A stretch of DNA of 64,000 bases, from the NCBI GenBank assembly GCA_020747065.1, contig JAGMVK010000020.1, forward strand, positions 744,001 to 808,000, given 5' to 3'. A program made the position numbers and the translations under genes. Of the stretch, positions 57,770 through 64,000 are shown piece by piece. Position 1 is the first letter of the stretch, and every line of letters begins with the position of its first letter. This DNA is from Cadophora sp. MPI-SDFR-AT-0126 (Eukaryota; Ascomycota; Leotiomycetes; Helotiales; Ploettnerulaceae). The notes under the pieces were generated by a model, which saw nothing but the letters and a program-made list of their open reading frames with translations, had not been told where the DNA came from and did no database searches.

Positions 57770-59790
57770 TCAAACCCATTCATACCACATCAGCCCATCC
57801 CTGAACACCGATCCCGTTTGCTCCCACATCGGCCCCTCTGCATCGATCAAATACCCATTCGAGCAAAAGTTATATTCAACCCTCTGCTGCTCTACTTCAT
57901 AGAAATGGTCAAATCGTGCAGACAATGCATCTTCAAGCGTCAATACATCGCCTTTCGGATGTAAACTCTTCCATGGCTGTCGACATGTGCTGCCCTTGCA
58001 CGATTTCAGGACGAAGAGGAGAGAGTCGAGACGAGCGACTACTTTATGTATTGTGAGGCCCGCGATGGTGGATGTAGGTTCTTGAGTTGTGGAAAGGAGG
58101 TTGTTCATCTGCGAGGGGTCGACCTATTCGCTGTGTAAGTTTGGGATCTCGTGGGGGAAGCAGAGGAGCTTACATCCATGTCATAGAGCTCGTGCTCGTT
58201 GTTGCACCAAATTGAGTAGTATAGGTTATATCCTGGTCCGAGGATTCTGATGGCTTTGTATGTGTTATTCTCATGAAGGATATCATCTGACCGAAAGTTA
58301 GCAGTCTTGTCATGGGTTTAATGGAGGTTTCAGCTGACGGTCATATTTGCCTTCACCTCCCGCAAAGCCCCAGTACTCGACGTTGACATGCTCTCGCCGC
58401 CGTGCTTGTGCGATATCAATGCCAGCTTTAGTCACGGGTATTGCAGTTCCGTCGAAATCATTTCGCTGTGGGATTCCGAGAAGATCAAAGAACGTAGGAG
58501 CAAGGTCGGTATGAGTTGTGACGATATCGGTGGTATGATTCGCAGCTACACCTGGTCCGCGAATGATCAGTGGGATATTAATATCTTCTTCGTAGCCGCA
58601 TGACTTCCCTGGTTGGAGTCGATGTTGACCGATATGAAATCCGTTGTCGCTGCTGTAGATAATATACGTATTATCCATGAGGCCGTGAGCTTCTAGGCGT
58701 TCAAACAGACCATCGACCATCTCGTCGACTGCTTGAAGTGCACGCAGTCGCTGTCGGTAGAAGTGATCGTTATAGTCAACATTTGTTTGGCTCTGTTGCT
58801 TGAGGTCGAGGAGCCAATTGGCACCCGAGGGCTTGGTTTGAAAGTCAGCTTGAGTGTTGACGAGCGGTGTGGGGTAGAACCTTGTCTGGATTGAAGCTTG
58901 CTGTTCGAGGCACTTTCTCGTCTTTGAAGAGGTGTTCATGTCTTTTGGCCGAAACTGGAGATCCAAATTCGAAAGTGTGATTATCATCGAGAACACTTCC
59001 GTTCATTTTGATATTCGCATGGGGTGCAATGGGGGCGATGGTGAGAAAGAAAGGGTTTTCTGTCTCGACAGCTTCGTCAAGAAGATCGTATGCTTTCTGA
59101 GCAAGCACGTCGGTGACATATTCTCCTTCGTAGCTTTTTGGGGTCTCTCCGGTATGTTGAAACGTGCTGTTTAGATAATTGTAGGTGTAAGGATCGAGAA
59201 GGAAATCCTGCGGCACATCAGTTTACACAATCTGCAAGCCATGAGATCACTGTACCGATCCTGTGAAACCAGCTGCGTAGGGTTTGTTATAATTGTCAAC
59301 GGTATGGACATTGAATAATTTTCCAGTGTAATAAGTGTTGTACCCGGCCTGTTGCAGCCATACAGGTAGATAAGCCTCATTGAAACCTTGGGTGATGAAC
59401 TTTGGGTAGCCACCTTAGATATCAGCAAGAATTGAAATTCGTTTGCAAAATGGTTGACATACCATAGGGTGGATTGACATCCGTGATGTTTGTGTTATGC
59501 GCAGCTTTTCCCGTCCATAAAGTAACTCTGGAGGGGCAACAGACCGCTGTTGTACAATAATGCTTGTTAAAATATGTCCCTTTGTCCAGGAAATGCTTTT
59601 TCACAAACGGCATGTAGTTCAGCGACGATAAATGGACATCTTGATCATCTGTTAAGACAAACACAATATTCGGCTTTGCTTTGATGCCTGGTGTGAGTCC
59701 TTCATCCCCGAAGAAGTGCTGGCTGGGGCTAAATGCAGCGTAAACAGCCGCAGTTGACGTTGTCCATAGCGTGATGCTTGAGGAGCGCAT
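57770..59790 (-). CDS. Secreted sulfatase (arylsulfatase-like)
   Basis: Six exons on the minus strand, 59790-59463, 59413-59256, 59207-58881, 58831-58339, 58286-58174 and 58123-57770; introns are 48-52 nt and phases agree (590 aa). The N-terminus MRSSSITLWTTSTAAVYAAF looks like a signal peptide. Metal-binding NIVFVLTDDQDVH comes first. The signature CCPSRVTLWTGKAAHNTN follows, whose first CxPSR cysteine is converted to formylglycine in this family; here it reads CCPSR, with the second Cys in the CxPSR register. Later come GYNTYYTGKLFN, APIAPH, YIIYSSDNGFHIGQH and HTDLAPTFFDLLGIP. It hydrolyses sulfate esters, probably outside the cell to release sulfate. Substrate cannot be read from sequence. 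Several N-glycosylation sites fit secretion. Confidence 0.9.
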
Positions 59791-60919
59791 TACCTTCGAT
59801 AATGAGAGATCTAGTAAACCCTAGATCACGATGAGAGACGTTCTGTGACTAGAGCCGTAAGTTGTTATGGGAGATGCAGCGGACCGACTCCAAGAAAGTT
59901 TTACGCGTCGAGATGATGAGACTGCACGTGACCGAAGAGTGGAGTTGGCTTGGCTCTGGCGATCTTTACATGGACTTGGAGAACCTATTTCCATCGAATT
60001 CCTGGTTCTTGAAAAAGTTTCCTCTGAATCTGCTTGTATGCTAACAAAATTCGATTGCAACGTTAGGTAGTGATCAGCTTGGACTTTGTTGAAGCAGGCA
60101 TAAAAAATAAAGGTCTATGCCCTGAGAATTAAGCGACGAACCCCCGATACTCTGAAATCGGGCCAACAGGCCAGGCATACCTTTGCGGCAGTGTGATAAT
60201 GTTTTTGAGAGTATTCCTCAAGTGCTCTGAAGATATTTATAGCTAGAGATAGAGCAACTTCAGCCCGCGAATACAGAAGCTAAGATACCATCTGCAGCAA
60301 CAGACTGAGAAGATTATCTTACAGGCACCGACCTCGACCCAGCTCATCGAATCTTTTGGCTTTGGACTCAGCGATGCTAGATCTTCCCTATATTGTGCAC
60401 CTTCTATCACTCACTTCGAATTCCCTCATGTGGATGTTGTTGGTTCATCCACGCATTTCTCCGTATTCTAAACAAACAAAGCAGGATCGCTCGAAAAGCG
60501 ACTAAGTCCAGAGACTGAGAGTAGATAACGGGCCTTTTCAGAAAAGCCTGATTTGATCGTGTCATCAGCGCCAATTCACAACTTTCCTCCATAATTGCGT
60601 GCTCGCTTGTCAGCATTCTCAAATCTCCCATGAGCTTACCTTGTTTACCCAAGTCCATAAGTGTGCCTCCCGAGGAGAAAGGGGGAAGGAAAACCCAAAT
60701 TTGTCTTGGGCACCAAAAGATCATCTTCTGCTTTTTTCAATTAACATCAGCTCACCCAACGTTTGACTAACATAAATCCCATGTTGTGAATACCTGGTGG
60801 CGGGGTCGCCAAGAGTGGGGCCGTCGATCCCTGGATGTTCTCGCGGATCAGTGCTTCCTTTGACCTGACACCTCCATCACCGGATTTGAGATCACCACCC
60901 AAAGCTACGTAACATAGCA
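59791..60919. other. Divergent promoter region of sulfatase and sugar transporter
   Basis: 1.1 kb with short, unsupported frames on both strands. The two flanking genes point away from each other, so both promoters must lie here. No clear repeats were noticed. Confidence 0.5.
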
Positions 60920-62826
60920 ATGGTAGACACGGGATGGAAGAATTATATAGGAGGGTTGCTCCCCTTCTTCGATTCCGGCTCTTCCTCCCAATCCATTCGC
61001 TACACTAGCATTCCGATGACAGCGATGGCACCTCAAGGCCCGAACAGTGCCGGCGAGGCAGTAGACAAAGATGATGCCTTCCAGGTCGATATCGAGGACA
61101 GTGTCGTGCAAAAACTAGCTGATCGAAGCAACAAATTTGCTCTTCTGAGCACGGAAGCTAAACGCGGCACTGATGCCGAACATGCCATGACCCTCCGCGA
61201 AGCAGTCAAGTTATATCCCAAAGCCATCTTCTGGTCAATGTTCTTATCGATGGCCATTGCCATGGAAGGATTCGATATTGCTTTGATCGGATCTTTCTTT
61301 GCATTTCCAGCTTTCACGCAGAAATTTGGCAAGCTTCAGAAAGATGGTGTCACGTACCAGATTCCCGCACCGTGGCAAGCTGGACTGTCAAATGGAGCAC
61401 GAGTTGGTGAGATCCTTGGTCTGTTCCTAAATGGAATCATTGCGGAGAAGATTGGGTTCAAGAAAACGATGATCCTGACTCTGGCTGCACTCTCTGGATT
61501 CATTTTTATCCCGTTCTTTGCGCAGAGCATCGAAGTTCTGGAGGTCGGAACCATTCTGATGGGGATCCCGTGGGGTGTGTTCCAGACCTTGACGACATCT
61601 TATGCATCTGAGGTTTGTCCGGTAGCTTTGAGAGGGTATCTGACGACCTATGTCAACATGATGTGGGGCTTGGGTCAATTGATCGCTTCTGGGGTATTGA
61701 GGTCCTTGCTCAAACGGAATGATCAATGGGCCTACAGGTATACAGTCCTCCTTATTTAAAAATCATTCATAACAGCGGAATCTAACTTTGTTCAGAATTC
61801 CATATGCACTGCAATGGATGTGGCCAGTGCCTCTCATCATCGGCATTTCCATGGCACCCGAATCACCTTGGTGGCTCGTACGCAAAGGAAGAAGCGATGA
61901 TGCTAGGAAAGCTCTGCGCCGACTTACGTCGACGGAATCGGAGACTGACATTGACAACACCATCTCGATGATGAGACATACCAACGAGTTGGAAAAAGAG
62001 ATCGGAGCCGGAACATCGAACTGGGACTGCTTCAGAGGCGTGAACCTGCGCCGAACAGAAATCACTTGCATCACTTGGCTCATCCAGTCGGCAAGTGGGG
62101 CATCAATGATGGGCTACGCTGTGTATTTCTTCAAGCAGGCTGGTAAGGATTAGACTTTGCCCTCGTTCTCACAGATGCTCTTTTTATTGGCACTGACAAT
62201 TTCCAGGAATGGACACCGATGTGGCTCTCGATTTTTCTATTTCACTTTACGCAGTCGCCATGGTTGGCGTAGTTATCGCATGGTTCGCGATGACTTATCT
62301 CGGACGTCGAACCATTTATCTAAGTGGATTGACCGCAATGTTCGTCACACTATTCTCCATCGGTTGCGTTGGACTTTCCCCCCAAAGATCAAAAGGCCCC
62401 TCGTTCGCCACTGGCGGTCTTCTACTTCTTTTCACGCTCTGCTACGACATCACAGTTGGAACTATAGCGTATTCCATCGTCACTGAGATGCCTTCAACTC
62501 GTCTCCGCACCAAAACGATCGTATTAGCACGGAATTTGTACAATGTTCAAGGAACCATCAACGGAGTCATCACACCTTACATGTTGAATCCTTCAGCATG
62601 GAACTGGAAGGGGAAAGCAGGGTTCTTCTGGGCTGGCACGTGTCTCTTATGTTTGACTTGGTCGTATTTCCGTCTCCCCGAGGGTAAGGGACGAACATAT
62701 GGAGAAATGGATATCTTGTTCGAGCAAAAGATTAGTGCGAGGAATTTTGCGTCCGCTGTGGTGGATCCTTTTGCTGTTGGTGGCAGCATTCCACAGGTAG
62801 AAGACCATGTTGACGAGAAGCAATGA
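60920..62826 (+). CDS. MFS sugar transporter, maltose-permease type
   Basis: Three exons, 60920-61737, 61796-62142 and 62207-62826, with 58- and 64-nt introns and agreeing phases (594 aa). A hydrophilic N-terminus precedes LYPKAIFWSMFLSMAIAMEG, then FDIALIGSFFAFPAF, NGARVGEILGLFLNGIIAEK and IGFKKTM. Next come YASEVCPVALRGYLTTYVNM (sugar-porter motif after helix 4), a PESPWWLVRKGR box after helix 6, and TYLGRRTIY in the C-half. The C-terminus has FRLPEGKGRTYGEMDILFE. The family imports oligosaccharides by proton symport. In-frame ATGs at 61016 and 61025 would remove 32-35 residues, and the first ATG is not certain. Confidence 0.88.
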
Positions 62827-62938
62827 ATAGAGATACGATCTGTATAAAAGTCTCCATGGGACCAGGTTTATCATATCAGTACTTACGATTCTGCAGTATC
62901 TTGTGAAGAATGGTGCATGATTACCAGACATCTAAATC

Positions 62939-64000
62939 TCACCTGACGATCAGTCTGACACCCTTGCTGTCATCCCTGACAAATGGTGTCACAAAATCAG
63001 CGACCATGTCCACATCTCCTCGATCAGTTTCGTACAGTTCAAGTGTCGGGCCACTCTGGTTTCCAGTCCCATCATACCTATCATATTTGCTGAAAATGCC
63101 ACCCAGGATCGTGTATAGCTCAGAATATGCGAGCGGCATCTGTCACAAATAAGTCTGGGTCCATCCACATACAAGTCCAGACTTACCCCAAGACACCTTC
63201 GCGAGCCGCGAGAAAATGCCATCTGGTATTTGTCGAGCCTAGGGTTCTCGAGGAACCTCTCTGGCCGGTATACAGACCATGACGGGTAGATGGTCTCGTT
63301 TCTACTCAGTAGCGAAGCAGTCATCCCCACTGGAGTCTATCAAAACTTAGCGGTGCTCGTCAAATTATCATATGATACTCACTCCCTTCTCAATAACCCA
63401 TTTTTTCCCGCTACCCGGATCCTCATACACCAAGTCCTCATCAGGAGCAACTCGATCTTGACGAATACTAGCTCCAGGATGCAATCTGATACCCTCCTGG
63501 ATGACAGCGCTCAGATAGGGCAGGGCTTCAATCTGCGCTAACGGGGGCATGTTGTAGGGATCTGGAATCGCTGCTATGAGCTCAGTTCGAAGCTTCTTCA
63601 AGATGTCAGGATTGGCCAGCAGGTGGTACGTGATGGCTGCGAGTGTGTTTGCAGTCGTATCGGTGCCGCCTCCAAGCAAGACTCGGGCTTCGTCGATGAG
63701 TCTATCATCGGTCTTATCGGCTGCAGAGAGATTCGGGTTCCGGAGAAGACCGTGGAAAACAGTTGACCCCACGATATCGTTTAGTGAATCGTTTTTGGTC
63801 TCTTCTCTCACGATGTCAATTCGTTTGGTGATTTCCTTCTAGTCATTAGCACAACTGATACACATGGAGATGCTGAGGCGCAAGAACTGACCTTCACTAA
63901 ATCAAGAAAAACATCGAGTTTAGGCATGAACAAAGCCACGATGGATTGTGGAAGCGCCCTGATAGTGGGAACGAGCCACGGGTTCCAGCAAGCGAAGTGG
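62939..64000 (-). CDS. Cytochrome P450, C-terminal part (5' end beyond window)
   Basis: Partial gene running off the right edge; exons 64000-63892, 63838-63383, 63336-63187 and 63139-62939, with introns of 53, 46 and 47 nt and agreeing phases (305 residues visible). The I-helix oxygen-binding motif is LLGGGTDTTANT. The K-helix ExxR occurs in VIQEGIRLHPG, followed by the PERF region (YRPERFLENPRL) and the haem-binding FSRGSRRCLG with its cysteine. The last exon adds MPLAYSELYTILGGIF and ends GVRLIVR. These cover all conserved C-terminal elements of a microsomal class II P450, a monooxygenase using NADPH-P450 reductase. The membrane anchor is outside the window, and the substrate is unknown. 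It is convergent with the transporter at 60920. Confidence 0.9.

Overview
This window is nuclear DNA of a filamentous ascomycete (Pezizomycotina). The genes are cut by many short GT-AG introns of about 45-105 nt. The proteins are typical fungal families: Zn2Cys6 regulator, maltose-permease-type MFS transporters, GH35, GH78, P450, and a Vba1-like transporter. A 23 kb AT-rich block carries the signature of repeat-induced point mutation (RIP). A leotiomycete is a guess only. Many gene models below were built by hand from splice signals and frame continuity, because the exons lie in different frames.

Layout. 1-8.4 kb: a Ser/Thr-rich single-pass membrane protein, a small low-complexity protein, and long stretches with no gene I can support. 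8.4-26.7 kb: a compact gene neighbourhood that looks catabolic. It holds a GH35 beta-galactosidase, a GH78 alpha-L-rhamnosidase, an MFS sugar transporter divergent from the rhamnosidase, a Zn2Cys6 regulator, a secreted alpha/beta-hydrolase with a PKD-like tail, and a cytosolic HSL-type esterase divergent from an SDR dehydrogenase. Neither glycosidase has a signal peptide, so the likely logic is uptake of a rhamnose- and galactose-bearing plant glycoside or oligosaccharide followed by hydrolysis inside the cell.

27.1-50.3 kb: no intact gene. It is a nest of RIP-degraded elements. The outer shell is bounded by inverted repeats with telomere-like TTAGGG words around CACGTG. Inside it sits a Ty3/Gypsy element (28506-48014; two 275-bp LTRs), and inside that a Ty1/Copia element (37870-45478; two 215-bp LTRs; CTATA target duplication). 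Both retroelements carry what looks like a RIP-mutated, intron-containing open frame on the opposite strand between pol and the 3' LTR. I consider this the most unusual feature of the window.

50.6-64 kb: a hypothetical protein, a decayed pepsin-like aspartic protease, a GNAT acetyltransferase, a Vba1-like MFS transporter with a 9-nt micro-exon, a sulfatase, a second maltose-permease-type transporter, and the C-terminal part of a cytochrome P450 that runs off the right edge. These genes do not form an obvious pathway.
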